Positions 6,439-14,410 of a stretch of 14,777 bases of DNA are shown here, piece after piece. The stretch's first letter is position 1, and each line of letters starts with the position of its first letter. Where the stretch lies: assembly GCA_027005175.1 (NCBI GenBank), contig JALTMC010000526.1, forward strand, positions 1-14,777, in the 5' to 3' direction. Source of the stretch: Myxococcales bacterium (GTDB lineage: Bacteria > Myxococcota_C > UBA6777). A program made the position numbers and the translations under genes. The notes under the pieces were generated by a model. That model was given only the letters and a program-made list of their open reading frames with translations, did no database searches and was not told the origin of the DNA.

Positions 6439-6773
6439 GTCAGATCACGGGCCACGTAAGCAGGGTTATTGATAGCTTGAATAGGGTTATTGATAGCTTG
6501 AATAGGGTTATTGATAGCTTGAATAGGGTTGTGGATAGCTTGAACAGGGTTGTGGATAGCTTGAGTAGGGTTGTGGATAGCTTGAGTAGGGTTGTGGGTA
6601 GCTTGAGTAGGGTTGTGGGTAGCTTGAGTAGGGTTGTGGATAGCTTGAGTAGGGTTGTGGATAGCTTGAATAGGGCTATTTCACCAGTTCATACAATTGT
6701 CGGAGAGAGGCATGTGTGTCTTGAGCGATGGGGTTATCGGTGCGTAGGGCATAGCCTCCAAGTATCGAGGTGA
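6411..6773 (+). CDS. Doubtful ORF across the 21-bp repeats, heptad-repeat peptide
   Basis: A GTG-initiated frame of 120 codons that overlaps the acyltransferase end by 28 bp and the FAD gene antisense by 98 bp. Because the unit is 21 bp, it encodes ten heptads (RVIDSLN to RVVDSLS) with Val and Leu spaced 3-4-3-4, the pattern of a coiled coil. There is no ribosome site, the flanking non-repeat parts look random, and the C-terminal 32 codons are only the complement of the FAD gene. Most likely the open frame is a by-product of the repeat. Confidence 0.15.
   Translation: MQNQVSSRLSQITGHVSRVIDSLNRVIDSLNRVIDSLNRVVDSLNRVVDSLSRVVDSLSRVVGSLSRVVGSLSRVVDSLSRVVDSLNRAISPVHTIVGERHVCLERWGYRCVGHSLQVSR
6460..6669 (+). 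repeat. 21-bp minisatellite, 10 copies
   Basis: Ten units of exactly 21 bp start every 21 bases from 6460; the common core is GGGTTGTGGATAGCTTGA with AGGGTTATTGATAGC in the first three copies and a GTGGGTAG variant in copies 7 and 8. A degenerate unit (6439-6459) keeps the phase back to the acyltransferase stop GCTTGA, and a broken unit runs into the end of the FAD gene. Point variants are shared between neighbouring units, a sign of local unit duplication. There are no unique spacers, so it is not CRISPR. It fills the gap between two convergent genes, and I see no ordinary terminator there. Confidence 0.95.
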
Positions 6774-7905
6774 TACGGCGTTTGATACGGACAGGTTTCA
6801 TCGTTGAGAAAAAGATCGCTTCGAGTTCTCGGGAGTACCAGCTTTCGATGAAGGCGCGGTAGACGTTGGTGGCTTGATGGATGACAGAGGTATACTCTGT
6901 GTCCCAATCGACTGTTTCGTTGTGTAGGGTGCGGGTTGTGAGTTGGGCTGCGAGGTATGCAGATTCCAGGGCGAGTGCGACGCCTGAGGAGAATACGGGG
7001 TCGAGGAAGTCGGCTGTATTTCCGGCTAAGGCCCAGCGTTCTCCATGCATTTGTTTTACCTTTTTTGAGAAACTTTTTATGACCTGTGTTGATTGAACAG
7101 GGACTGCTTTGTTGAGCCGGGTGGATGTGTTGGGTTCTTGTGCGATGAAGGTTTGTAGCTTTTCTTGTGGAGAGCCGGTAAGGTTGTTCCAGTAACTGGC
7201 GTCACAGACGAGACCGACGGAGGTGCGCCCGTTGCTGAAGGGAATGACCCAGATCCAGCCATTTTCGGGGTGTACACAGACCCAGATGTCACCTTCTTGA
7301 TCCTCTTGAGGGCGGGTGTCGCCTTCGAATTGAGTGAAGCAAGCAACGCGAGGGGGCAGGGGAGAGGGGACCTCTAGATCGAGCAAGCGGGGCAAGACTC
7401 TGCCGTACCCACTGCAGTCGAGTAGGAACTTTGCTTTGAGGGTGAGATTGGTTTTGGTACTTTCTTGAGTGGCATCGACTTGGACGAGGTGGTCATGAAG
7501 CTCGATCTGGGTCACGGTGTGTCCGAAGCGTAGATCAAAGCCTTGACGGCGAGCTTCTGTGGCGAGAGTTTGATCGAAATCACTGCGAGGAACCTGGAAT
7601 GTGCTGGGATAGTCGCCCTTTAATGCTTCTGCAAAGCAGAAGCGTTCTCGGTCATCACCGCGTAGAAAGACGGCACCATTCTTTGGCATATAGTGGCGCT
7701 GTTTGATGGCAGGGAGTAGGCCGACTTGTGCAAGGAGTTCATTGACCCGAGGGAGAAGGGACTCACCGATAACATGCCTGGGGAAATAACTGCGCTCCAA
7801 ACCGATGACAGACCAGCCCTGTTGGGTGAGGGTGGTTCCTGCCATACAACCCGCCGGCCCGGCACCAATGATCACGATATCTGTTGTGAGAGTCTCTCGA
7901 CTCAT
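6676..7905 (-). CDS. FAD-dependent halogenase-like oxidoreductase
   Basis: A 409-residue flavoprotein of the flavin-dependent halogenase/monooxygenase family. Dinucleotide-binding motif GAGPAG at 14-19, GESLLP at 47-52, a KNG motif with Lys75 in the place of the catalytic Lys of phenolic halogenases, the halogenase signature GWIWVIP at 216-222, and a flavin-binding LDPVFSSGV at 301-309. All key motifs are present, so true halogenation is possible, but hydroxylases share much of this pattern. Related enzymes occur in APE clusters, and xanthomonadins are brominated aryl polyenes, so the aryl head is the likely substrate. Start: the ATG at 7905 has GGAAAGGAAG 5 bases upstream; a longer frame to 7932 has no ribosome site. 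The gene is divergent from the ACP operon and convergent with the acyltransferase. Confidence 0.88.
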   Translation of the reverse strand: MSRETLTTDIVIIGAGPAGCMAGTTLTQQGWSVIGLERSYFPRHVIGESLLPRVNELLAQVGLLPAIKQRHYMPKNGAVFLRGDDRERFCFAEALKGDYPSTFQVPRSDFDQTLATEARRQGFDLRFGHTVTQIELHDHLVQVDATQESTKTNLTLKAKFLLDCSGYGRVLPRLLDLEVPSPLPPRVACFTQFEGDTRPQEDQEGDIWVCVHPENGWIWVIPFSNGRTSVGLVCDASYWNNLTGSPQEKLQTFIAQEPNTSTRLNKAVPVQSTQVIKSFSKKVKQMHGERWALAGNTADFLDPVFSSGVALALESAYLAAQLTTRTLHNETVDWDTEYTSVIHQATNVYRAFIESWYSRELEAIFFSTMKPVRIKRRITSILGGYALRTDNPIAQDTHASLRQLYELVK

Positions 7906-7939
7906 ACGATCTTCCTTTCCTGTTCGAAGCATCCGGTCG

Positions 7940-7969
7940 ATGGTAGGGTGTTGATGTCTTTCTTGTCAA
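7940..7969 (-). promoter_or_regulatory. Promoter candidate for the FAD gene
   Basis: On the minus strand, a perfect -35 TTGACA (7969-7964) and a -10-like TACCAT (7945-7940) are separated by 18 bases. Transcription would start about 30 bases before the ATG at 7905, a normal leader length. The -10 matches the sigma-70 consensus at 4 of 6 positions. Confidence 0.4.
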
Positions 7970-8003
7970 GGAGGCTGTAGACTTTGCGGCAGGTCAGAAA
8001 GCG

Positions 8004-8030
8004 TTGACGTTTTTCTTAAATTGGTATAGA
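8004..8030 (+). promoter_or_regulatory. Promoter candidate for the ACP operon
   Basis: TTGACG (8004-8009) followed by TATAGA (8025-8030), with a 15-base spacer that is shorter than ideal. It lies about 70 bases upstream of the ACP start and is divergent from the FAD promoter, so one regulator could control both directions. Confidence 0.35.
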
Positions 8031-8097
8031 TAGCATGGTATTGTTGGTGCGTGGTGCTGTTGGGTTCATTCTACGAAAGAAGAAGGATGCTTTTTTG

Positions 8098-8358
8098 ATG
8101 ACGCTCGAAGAGGAAATCAAGCAATTGCTTGTGACAAGCCTGGAGTTGGAAGATATAACACCCGATGATATCGATGACGAAGCTCCTTTGTTTGGCGAAG
8201 GCTTGGGACTGGATTCGATTGATGCTTTGGAGTTGGGGATTGCCATCCACAAGGCCTATGGCATCAAGATCGATGCTGAGGATGAAAATACACAAGCTTT
8301 TTTCCAAAGTGTCGTAAGTTTGGCTCGCTTTATTCGAGAGAACAGGGTGTCATCGTGA
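8098..8358 (+). CDS. Acyl carrier protein (first of pair, ApeE/F type)
   Basis: An 86-residue acidic carrier protein with the phosphopantetheine motif GLGLDSIDALEL; Ser40 carries the prosthetic group. Helix 1 (TLEEEIKQLLV) and the C-terminal helix (VVSLARFIRENR) are in the expected places and the length is typical of an ACP. The ATG at 8098 is chosen because it starts exactly at helix 1 and an AAGGA lies 10 bases upstream; an upstream in-frame ATG at 8035 would add a basic 21-residue stretch unlike an ACP. It is the first gene of the plus-strand operon and its stop overlaps the next start (GTGA). It would carry the aryl starter or the growing polyene. Confidence 0.92.
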   Translation: MTLEEEIKQLLVTSLELEDITPDDIDDEAPLFGEGLGLDSIDALELGIAIHKAYGIKIDAEDENTQAFFQSVVSLARFIRENRVSS

Positions 8359-8618
8359 CGCAAGCATTGAGGACTCAGGCTGATATTATGCGAGAGATGC
8401 GGCATGTTCTGATTGATACATTTGAAGTGACAGAGCAGGACATTCAGCCCAACGCAGACCTTTTTGCTGATCTGGGCTTGGACAGCATTGATGCCGTGGA
8501 TCTGGTGATCTTATTTGGCCAAAAGCTAGGAAAGCAGATCGACCAGGACTCCTTTAAGACGATTCGCACCGTACAAGAGGCCGTAGAAGCATTGCATGCT
8601 CTCGTCGTGGACGGATGA
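8355..8618 (+). CDS. Acyl carrier protein (second of pair, ApeE/F type)
   Basis: An 87-residue carrier protein with DLGLDSIDAVDL, attachment Ser44. It starts at GTG 8355, overlapping the stop of the first ACP (GTGA), and its own stop overlaps the following ATG (ATGA). It is clearly diverged from the first ACP, notably in helix 3. APE systems characterised so far use two ACPs, and a division of labour between starter loading and elongation is likely here too, but the sequence does not say which is which. Confidence 0.92.
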   Translation: MTQALRTQADIMREMRHVLIDTFEVTEQDIQPNADLFADLGLDSIDAVDLVILFGQKLGKQIDQDSFKTIRTVQEAVEALHALVVDG

Positions 8619-9319
8619 AACGGGTCTTCACGGCTTTGGCTTTTGCCTTGATCTTGTTGTATCCGGCTGTGGTTTACTGGGGGTTGACGCGATTTCAACC
8701 TCGGGTCTTGGCTCTTCTTCTGCTTGGCCTCTTTGTGTTACGACTTGTCTCTTTCTCCAGCCTCCGTGGGAAGGAGCTGGTCTCTTTCCTTCCCACATTT
8801 GCCGCGATCGCTTTGGTTTCTATCGGTGTGATGTGGTCCAATCACAAAACATGGCTGCTGTTTTATCCCGTTCTTCTGAACATCGTTTTGCTAGGTAGCT
8901 TTGCCTGGACCTTGTGGCGGGGTCCCTCTATGATCGAGAGATTCGCCCGACTCCAAGAACCAGACCTCGACCTGGAAGGGCAGAGATACTGCTATCGAGT
9001 TACGATCGTATGGTGTGTTTTCTTTGTCTTCAACGCTGCCACTGCAGCCTGGTTGACCTTGTATTCCACTGTGGCTGTATGGACTCTCTACAATGGTTTG
9101 ATTAGCTATCTTCTCATCGGCTCCTTGCTTGGCGGAGAGTGGTTGTATCGGAAATTCTTTCTTCTTTCGGATCGTGAGCTACAAGGTGCGGGTCATCATG
9201 TCGAGAATCAGAGCTTGCAGGTCGAAGGTCAGGAGCGGCAGGTTGAGAGCTTGAATGCTGCCCTGACGAAGGGCAAAACAGAGCATTCTAACTCTGAGTT
9301 GGGAAGTACTGTGGTATGA
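8615..9319 (+). CDS. COG4648-family membrane protein of APE clusters (ApeG type)
   Basis: A 234-residue integral membrane protein with about six or seven hydrophobic segments, including 7-25, 31-47, 58-75, 80-98 and 130-170. The cytoplasmic-side segment GPSMIERFARLQEPDL (about 108-123) is the hallmark I associate with the COG4648 family, which occurs in aryl polyene clusters next to the ACPs. No enzymatic function is established; a role in membrane assembly of the pathway or acyl transfer is inference. The last 50 residues after the final membrane segment are a hydrophilic tail with two related pieces (LQVEGQ and RQVESLN), longer than I would expect for the family. Start and stop both lie in ATGA overlaps with their neighbours, so translation is coupled. 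Confidence 0.85.
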   Translation: MKRVFTALAFALILLYPAVVYWGLTRFQPRVLALLLLGLFVLRLVSFSSLRGKELVSFLPTFAAIALVSIGVMWSNHKTWLLFYPVLLNIVLLGSFAWTLWRGPSMIERFARLQEPDLDLEGQRYCYRVTIVWCVFFVFNAATAAWLTLYSTVAVWTLYNGLISYLLIGSLLGGEWLYRKFFLLSDRELQGAGHHVENQSLQVEGQERQVESLNAALTKGKTEHSNSELGSTVV

Positions 9320-11112
9320 ATTCTTCGGTGAGTTTGTCACAATTGTTGGTGTTGGAGGGAGGAGATTGGGTTGTCGCTCGTGATGAGAGTGGAGAGCACT
9401 CTCTGACGGAGCTGCGTGAGCGGGTTGTTGCTCTGGTGCAGAAATTGGAGGGTGCTCCAGAGGCGACGCGATGGGCGCTGGTTTGTGAGAGCCCGTGGTC
9501 AGCGGCGATCGCTCTGTTGGCGTTATTGCATGCCAACAAAGATATCGCGATGCCGCAAAACTCGCAGATTGGGACGTTGGTTGAGCTATGTTCGAACCTG
9601 GATGGTGTGGTCTGTGATTCATCGATCGAGATCGCAAGATTACCTGTGCTGTCTCCTTTGGGTCCAACGAATACATCATTGCAGGGAGAATCTTTGCCTT
9701 CCGGTCGTTGTTCTCCTTCTGCAGTGTTGAGCCCTTTTGTTCCAGCGAAAGCCCGTATCACGCTGTATACATCGGGTTCAACGGGAGAGAAAAAGAGTAT
9801 CGAAAAACGATTTAGCCAACTTGACACTGAAGTTGTTGCCTTGGAGTCTGTGTGGGGAGATACCCTCAAAGGCTGCGATATCTTCGCAACAGTGTCGCAT
9901 CAGCATATTTACGGGTTGCTGTTTGGTGTGCTCTGGCCTCTTGCGACACGGCGTACCTTTGTGGCCAGGACAAAGCATCAGCCTCACACATTAATCGCAG
10001 ATATTGCAAAAACCAAGGATGCTGCGATTGTGTCCTGTCCTGCTCATTTGAGTCGGATGCCTGAGCTGGTTTCACTGCGCGAGATTCGCAGTTCATGTCG
10101 AATTGTGTTTTCTTCTGGAGGGCCATTGTTTGCTCGTGACTCTCGAAGAGTGCGAGACGAACTGGGTCATGCTCCGGTTGAGGTCTTTGGTTCCACCGAA
10201 ACAGGTGGTGTTGCATGGCGTCAACAAGGTGACGCGGAAGACAGCACCCTGTGGACTCCCTTGCCACAGGTTGATGTCTCTGTTTCTCCCGACGATAACA
10301 GTTTGTTGGTGCGCTCTCCCTTTGCAAGCGCAGACGGCTCAACATGGATGCCGATCGGTGATGAAGTCTCTCTTCTTTCCGATGGTCGCTTTCGTCACAA
10401 AGGTCGTCTGGATCGAATTGTAAAACTAGAACAAAAACGCCTGTCTTTGCCCGAGCTTGAGAGACGCCTCATGGACCACCCTTGGGTGCATGAAGCTGCG
10501 GTTTGTATCGGGCGACGGGCTTCGGGGCGTTCGATTGTTGCGGCCGTGGTGAAGCTGAGTGAGCAAGGAGAAGCTCACCTTGTTGAGGGGGGGCGACGTC
10601 AGGTCTCAGAGGCCCTTCGTGAGTCGCTGGGCGAGTTTTTGGAGAGAGAGCTGTGGCCCAAACGCTTTGCTTATGTGCAAGAACTCCCACGGAACTCCCA
10701 TGGTAAGGTGGTTGAGGAGGGCTTGCAAAGCTTGTTTCGCCCTTCCACTCTACGTTTACCTCAGATCCTGGCGATGGAGTCGGAAGAGACGAGCTGTGTT
10801 CTAGAGTTACAGGTCCCAGAGCCCTTGATCTTTTGTGATGGACACTTTGCTGAAAAGGCGATTGTTCCGGGGGTTGTACAGACCGGTTGGGTTCTTTATT
10901 TTGCGTCACAAGTGCTTCAGTTGAACTGTCGGATTCGTAGGATGGAGGCCATTAAGTTTCAAGCAACCTTGTGCCCCGGTGATGTTTTTACTTTGTTGCT
11001 AGAGTGGAAAGAAGCCAAACAGAAGTTGAGCTTTACGTTGAAAGGTGACAACAAGAAGTTCTCGTCCGGTCGCTTTGTTTTGGATGATCCGGGAGGGGCT
11101 TCCGATGTTTAA
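9316..11112 (+). CDS. AMP-ligase fused to a C-terminal ApeI-like dehydratase (ApeH-ApeI fusion)
   Basis: A 598-residue two-domain enzyme. Residues about 20-475 are an acyl-adenylating ligase: phosphate loop YTSGSTGEKK (151-160), FGSTETGG (291-298), IGDE (347-350), GRLDRIVKL hinge (363-371) and the C-terminal lysine motif NSHGK (Lys464). Residues about 480-598 are a hotdog-fold hydroxyacyl-ACP dehydratase: CDGHFAEKAIVPGVVQTGW (508-525) with His510 in the catalytic position. In E. coli these are the separate proteins ApeH and ApeI. The ligase would activate an aryl acrylic acid and load it on an ACP; the second domain would dehydrate the beta-hydroxy intermediate of each extension. The ATG overlaps the upstream stop, and the 3' end overlaps the glycosyltransferase gene by 8 bp. 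Both domains look intact. The hotdog domain is short, so a partner subunit (ApeP type) may be needed. Confidence 0.9.
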   Translation: MNSSVSLSQLLVLEGGDWVVARDESGEHSLTELRERVVALVQKLEGAPEATRWALVCESPWSAAIALLALLHANKDIAMPQNSQIGTLVELCSNLDGVVCDSSIEIARLPVLSPLGPTNTSLQGESLPSGRCSPSAVLSPFVPAKARITLYTSGSTGEKKSIEKRFSQLDTEVVALESVWGDTLKGCDIFATVSHQHIYGLLFGVLWPLATRRTFVARTKHQPHTLIADIAKTKDAAIVSCPAHLSRMPELVSLREIRSSCRIVFSSGGPLFARDSRRVRDELGHAPVEVFGSTETGGVAWRQQGDAEDSTLWTPLPQVDVSVSPDDNSLLVRSPFASADGSTWMPIGDEVSLLSDGRFRHKGRLDRIVKLEQKRLSLPELERRLMDHPWVHEAAVCIGRRASGRSIVAAVVKLSEQGEAHLVEGGRRQVSEALRESLGEFLERELWPKRFAYVQELPRNSHGKVVEEGLQSLFRPSTLRLPQILAMESEETSCVLELQVPEPLIFCDGHFAEKAIVPGVVQTGWVLYFASQVLQLNCRIRRMEAIKFQATLCPGDVFTLLLEWKEAKQKLSFTLKGDNKKFSSGRFVLDDPGGASDV

Positions 11113-12841
11113 TCCTTGTGTGGTGATTCCTTATTACAATCATCCACAAACCATTGTTGCTGTGGTAGAGAGGGTGCGTTCTCATGCTTTACCCTGTGTG
11201 GTTGTGAATGATGCTAGCAACACAGAGTCCACAGAAGCATTGACCCCTCTGGCTGCGGACAAGGATGTAACAGTGGTTCATCACGAGCAGAATCTCGGAA
11301 AAGGAGGAGCGGTCAAAACAGGTCTTCATTGGGCTCATGAGCATGGCTTTACGCATGTGTTGCAGGTCGATGCAGATGCCCAACACAATCTCGATGATAT
11401 CCCTCGTTTTCTCGCTCGGGCAAGAGAGCACCCTGAGGCTCTGATCTTGGGGAAGCCTGTGTTCGATGAGACAGTCCCGATGGGTCGCTATATCGCTCGC
11501 TATATTACTCATGTTTGGGTATGGATCGAGACACTCTCACTCCAGATCAAAGACACAATGTGTGGTTATCGAGTGTATCCTTTGTCGCAGGTCATTCCCT
11601 TGTTGCAGCGAACTCGGTTGGGAGACCGCATGGACTTTGATATCGAAGTTGTGGTGCGGATGTACTGGCAGTGGACTCCGATCATTCACTTGGATACCAA
11701 AGTCACGTACGGTGGGCCTGGCAGCTCTCACTTTCAACCCCTTCGGGACAATGTTTTAATCTCCTGGCTACACACCCGGTTGTTCTTGGGAATGCTGTTG
11801 CGTCTACCTCGTCTTCTTTTCAAGATAGGTCGCAAACGTGCACAAGCACCGGAGGACTGGTTGTCGATGCAGGAGCGTGGAGCGACTTGGGGGATTCGAA
11901 TCACGCTGTGGACGTATTCCGTTTTGGGTCGTAGGGTCTGTTCTGCCCTTGTATCGGTAATTATACTCTACTTCTTTCTCGTGGCTCGTGGTGCGAGGTC
12001 TGCTTCCAGGAAATACCTGGATCGGCTGTATGCCTTCTCTGAACAGGGTCAAAAATCGCTGGGACAACGCCCGGGGTTTTGGACCGGTTATAAGCACTTT
12101 CTTGCGTTTGGCCTCGCCGCTCTCGATAAGTTTGCTGCTTGGATGGGAAAGATCTCTCTGGATGATATCGATACCCGCGAGATGGAGAAAGTTCGCGACG
12201 TTGTTCGCGGTGGTCAGGGTGTGGTCTTGCTGGGCTCTCACTTTGGCAACCTCGAAGTGATCCGGGCTTTGCGTCACGACACCGACTTTACAGTGAATGC
12301 TTTAATGCTGGTGAGCAATGCCGCGCGTTTTAATCGCATCTTGAAGGAAGTAAACCCTGGTACAGATGTGAAGATCATTCCCGTCGAATCTATCGGTGCC
12401 GACACTGCCATCTCTCTCAAGGAAAAGGTGGAGAGGGGGGAGATGATCGCTCTATTGGCAGATCGTATGACTCCAGATAGCCGACATCGCTTCTCTGAAG
12501 TTTCATTTTTGGGCTATCCTGCACCTCTGCCCCATGGCCCTATGATTCTGGCCAGTTTAATGGATTGCCCCGTCTATCTTCTGTTTGTGACCTCGACAGG
12601 GCCTGGGAAATACAAAATTCATTGTGAGCTTTTTTCTGAAAATCTGAAGTTTCAACGCAAGCATCGAGCGGAGCAGCTCAAAGATGTGCTAGAACAGTAT
12701 GCGCAACGTCTGGAAGCTCATTGTGAGGCGGCACCTTTGCAGTGGTTTAACTTTTACGACTTTTGGGCCAATCCATCGGGTAAAATCGAAAAATCAAAAC
12801 TGAGAATTAAAGGATCTGGGAATGAAGTTGGGGCAGGATAA
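11105..12841 (+). CDS. GT2 glycosyltransferase fused to a LpxL/HtrB-like acyltransferase (ApeJ type)
   Basis: A 578-residue bifunctional protein. Residues 1-235 are a family-2 glycosyltransferase: CVVIPYYNH at the N-terminus, QVDADAQHN (metal/nucleotide site, Asp89 and Asp91) and DTMCGYRVYP (150-159). A hydrophobic membrane segment follows at about 276-294. Residues about 300-560 are a lipid-A-type acyltransferase with GSHFGNLE (377-384), where His379 and Glu384 form the HX4E catalytic pair, and LLADRM (450-455). Such fusions are a hallmark of aryl polyene clusters, and are thought to build the glycolipid anchor to which the polyene is attached. The ATG at 11105 has GGGAGGGG upstream and begins the GT2 fold directly; a longer frame from 11045 adds residues without similarity. 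It overlaps both neighbours (8 bp upstream, 20 bp downstream). Confidence 0.92.
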   Translation: MFNPCVVIPYYNHPQTIVAVVERVRSHALPCVVVNDASNTESTEALTPLAADKDVTVVHHEQNLGKGGAVKTGLHWAHEHGFTHVLQVDADAQHNLDDIPRFLARAREHPEALILGKPVFDETVPMGRYIARYITHVWVWIETLSLQIKDTMCGYRVYPLSQVIPLLQRTRLGDRMDFDIEVVVRMYWQWTPIIHLDTKVTYGGPGSSHFQPLRDNVLISWLHTRLFLGMLLRLPRLLFKIGRKRAQAPEDWLSMQERGATWGIRITLWTYSVLGRRVCSALVSVIILYFFLVARGARSASRKYLDRLYAFSEQGQKSLGQRPGFWTGYKHFLAFGLAALDKFAAWMGKISLDDIDTREMEKVRDVVRGGQGVVLLGSHFGNLEVIRALRHDTDFTVNALMLVSNAARFNRILKEVNPGTDVKIIPVESIGADTAISLKEKVERGEMIALLADRMTPDSRHRFSEVSFLGYPAPLPHGPMILASLMDCPVYLLFVTSTGPGKYKIHCELFSENLKFQRKHRAEQLKDVLEQYAQRLEAHCEAAPLQWFNFYDFWANPSGKIEKSKLRIKGSGNEVGAG

Positions 12842-14372
12842 GTGGACCATCGAAGAGGTTGTTGCTGTGGCATGTGGAGCGTGTCCACCGGTGCAACTGG
12901 GTGACGAAGCTTGGCGTCGTAAGTTGGAAGCATCGGCAGCATTTCTTGAGCGGCAATGGCGTGAAGAAGGTGTTGTATACGGTGTTACAACGGGCTACGG
13001 TGACTCTTGTGATGTCCATGTGCCTTTCGAGGAGGTTGAGCAGTTGCCGCGTCTGTTGGCCCGCTTTCATGGCTGTGGTATGGGTGCGATCTTATCTGAA
13101 GAGGAAGCTTTGGCTGTTGTTACAGTTCAATTGGCTTCCATCTCACAAGGTTTTTCAGGGGTTCGACCTGTCGTTGTCGAGCGGCTTCTGGCACTGCTTG
13201 AACATCGTATCGCGCCGGTGATTCCGGAGGAAGGCTCTGTAGGAGCGAGCGGTGATCTGACCCCCTTGTCGTATGTGGCGGCGGTGCTGATGGGGGAGCG
13301 AGATGTCTTGTACCAGGGAGAGCGACGATCTGCACAGGATGTGTGGTCATCCCTCGACATCGAACCCTTGGTGTTGCGCCCCAAAGAGACACTTGCTTTG
13401 ATGAATGGCACCGCGATGATGACCGCGTTGGCATGTCAAGCATTTTTGCGTGCAGAGTACCTCACTCGCCTGGCCTCCCGGTTGACAGCTTTGGCTGTTG
13501 TTGGACTGCAAGGAAATCGAGAACATTTTGAGCCAGCTTTGTTTGCACTGAAGCCACATCCAGGGCAGGTTCAGTCCGCACATCGGATCTATACCGATCT
13601 TTCATTCTATACACGCTTGCAATCTCATCGCTTGCAAGATCGCTATTCTCTGCGCTGTGCCCCTCATGTGATCGGTGTGTTGGCTGATTTCTTACCTTGG
13701 AGTAGACAGTGCATTGAGACGGAACTCAACAGCGTACACGACAACCCTCTGATCGATGCTGAAGCGGGAAAAGTCATGCATGGTGGTCACTTTTATGGGG
13801 GGCATATCGCTTTTGTGATGGATGGTTTAAAGACGGCGGTTGCCAATGTTGCCGATCTTCTCGACCGTCAGCTTGCGATGATAGTTGACCCTAAGATGAA
13901 TCACGGTTTGCCTGCCAACCTCTCGGGTGCACCCTCCCAACAACGTAGGATTCATCACGGTCTCAAAGCCGTACAGATCGGTGCATCAGCCTGGACCGCA
14001 GAGGCTTTAAAACAAACCATGCCCGCCAGTGTCTTTTCGCGCTCTACGGAGTCTCATAACCAAGACAAAGTGAGCATGGGAACCATCGCCGCCAGAGACT
14101 GTTTGCGTGTGCTACAGTTGACGGAGCAAGTGACGGCGGCCCATCTTATCGCGGTGGCACAGGGTGTTGCTCTGCGCCACCAACAACAAGAACTCCCTCA
14201 AACTCTGCAGGATTCTCCTCTTCTCGACTGGGCTCGATCTCTTCAAAGCATTACCCCCTTTCTCGCGGAAGACCGCCCCCTTGAACAGGAGCTTCGCGCC
14301 CTTGTTGGATGTATCCAACAACGACACTGGGAACTGTATGATGCCGAAACTTCCGACGTATCACAATCGTAA
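12822..14372 (+). CDS. Aromatic amino acid (histidine/tyrosine/phenylalanine) ammonia lyase
   Basis: A 516-residue enzyme of the MIO-dependent lyase family, close to the usual HAL length. The MIO-forming triad Ala142-Ser143-Gly144 lies in GSVGASGDLTPLSY (138-151), the catalytic Tyr53 in YGVTTGYG (53-60), with QGFSGVR (109-115), LMNGTAMM and NSVHDNPL further on. All core residues are intact. In APE clusters this enzyme is thought to turn tyrosine or phenylalanine into the cinnamate-type starter acid; the AMP-ligase two genes upstream would then activate it. The substrate-selectivity pair is Phe82-His83 by motif alignment, unlike the pairs I recall for HAL (Ser-His), TAL (His-Leu) or PAL (Phe-Leu), so the substrate is uncertain. 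The ATG at 12822 has AAAGGA upstream and overlaps the preceding gene by 20 bp. Confidence 0.92.
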   Translation: MKLGQDKWTIEEVVAVACGACPPVQLGDEAWRRKLEASAAFLERQWREEGVVYGVTTGYGDSCDVHVPFEEVEQLPRLLARFHGCGMGAILSEEEALAVVTVQLASISQGFSGVRPVVVERLLALLEHRIAPVIPEEGSVGASGDLTPLSYVAAVLMGERDVLYQGERRSAQDVWSSLDIEPLVLRPKETLALMNGTAMMTALACQAFLRAEYLTRLASRLTALAVVGLQGNREHFEPALFALKPHPGQVQSAHRIYTDLSFYTRLQSHRLQDRYSLRCAPHVIGVLADFLPWSRQCIETELNSVHDNPLIDAEAGKVMHGGHFYGGHIAFVMDGLKTAVANVADLLDRQLAMIVDPKMNHGLPANLSGAPSQQRRIHHGLKAVQIGASAWTAEALKQTMPASVFSRSTESHNQDKVSMGTIAARDCLRVLQLTEQVTAAHLIAVAQGVALRHQQQELPQTLQDSPLLDWARSLQSITPFLAEDRPLEQELRALVGCIQQRHWELYDAETSDVSQS

Positions 14373-14410
14373 CCTGTGCGGGCTGGAGTTCCCAAGGGAG
14401 TATTGGACTG

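Noticed and set aside
6460-6669. CRISPR array
   Set aside because: Units are contiguous 21-bp repeats without unique spacers; the same applies to the 71-bp array at 5358-5602.
6411-6773. Real coiled-coil protein gene from the 21-bp repeats
   Set aside because: No ribosome site, overlaps two supported genes, and the frame after the repeats is just the complement of the FAD gene; kept only as a low-confidence ORF.
9288-10909. Long minus-strand ORFs opposite the AMP-ligase gene (9288-9869, 9866-10345, 10469-10909)
   Set aside because: They lie fully antisense to a well-supported enzyme, show low-complexity Ser/Pro/Gln-rich composition and have no ribosome sites or family motifs.
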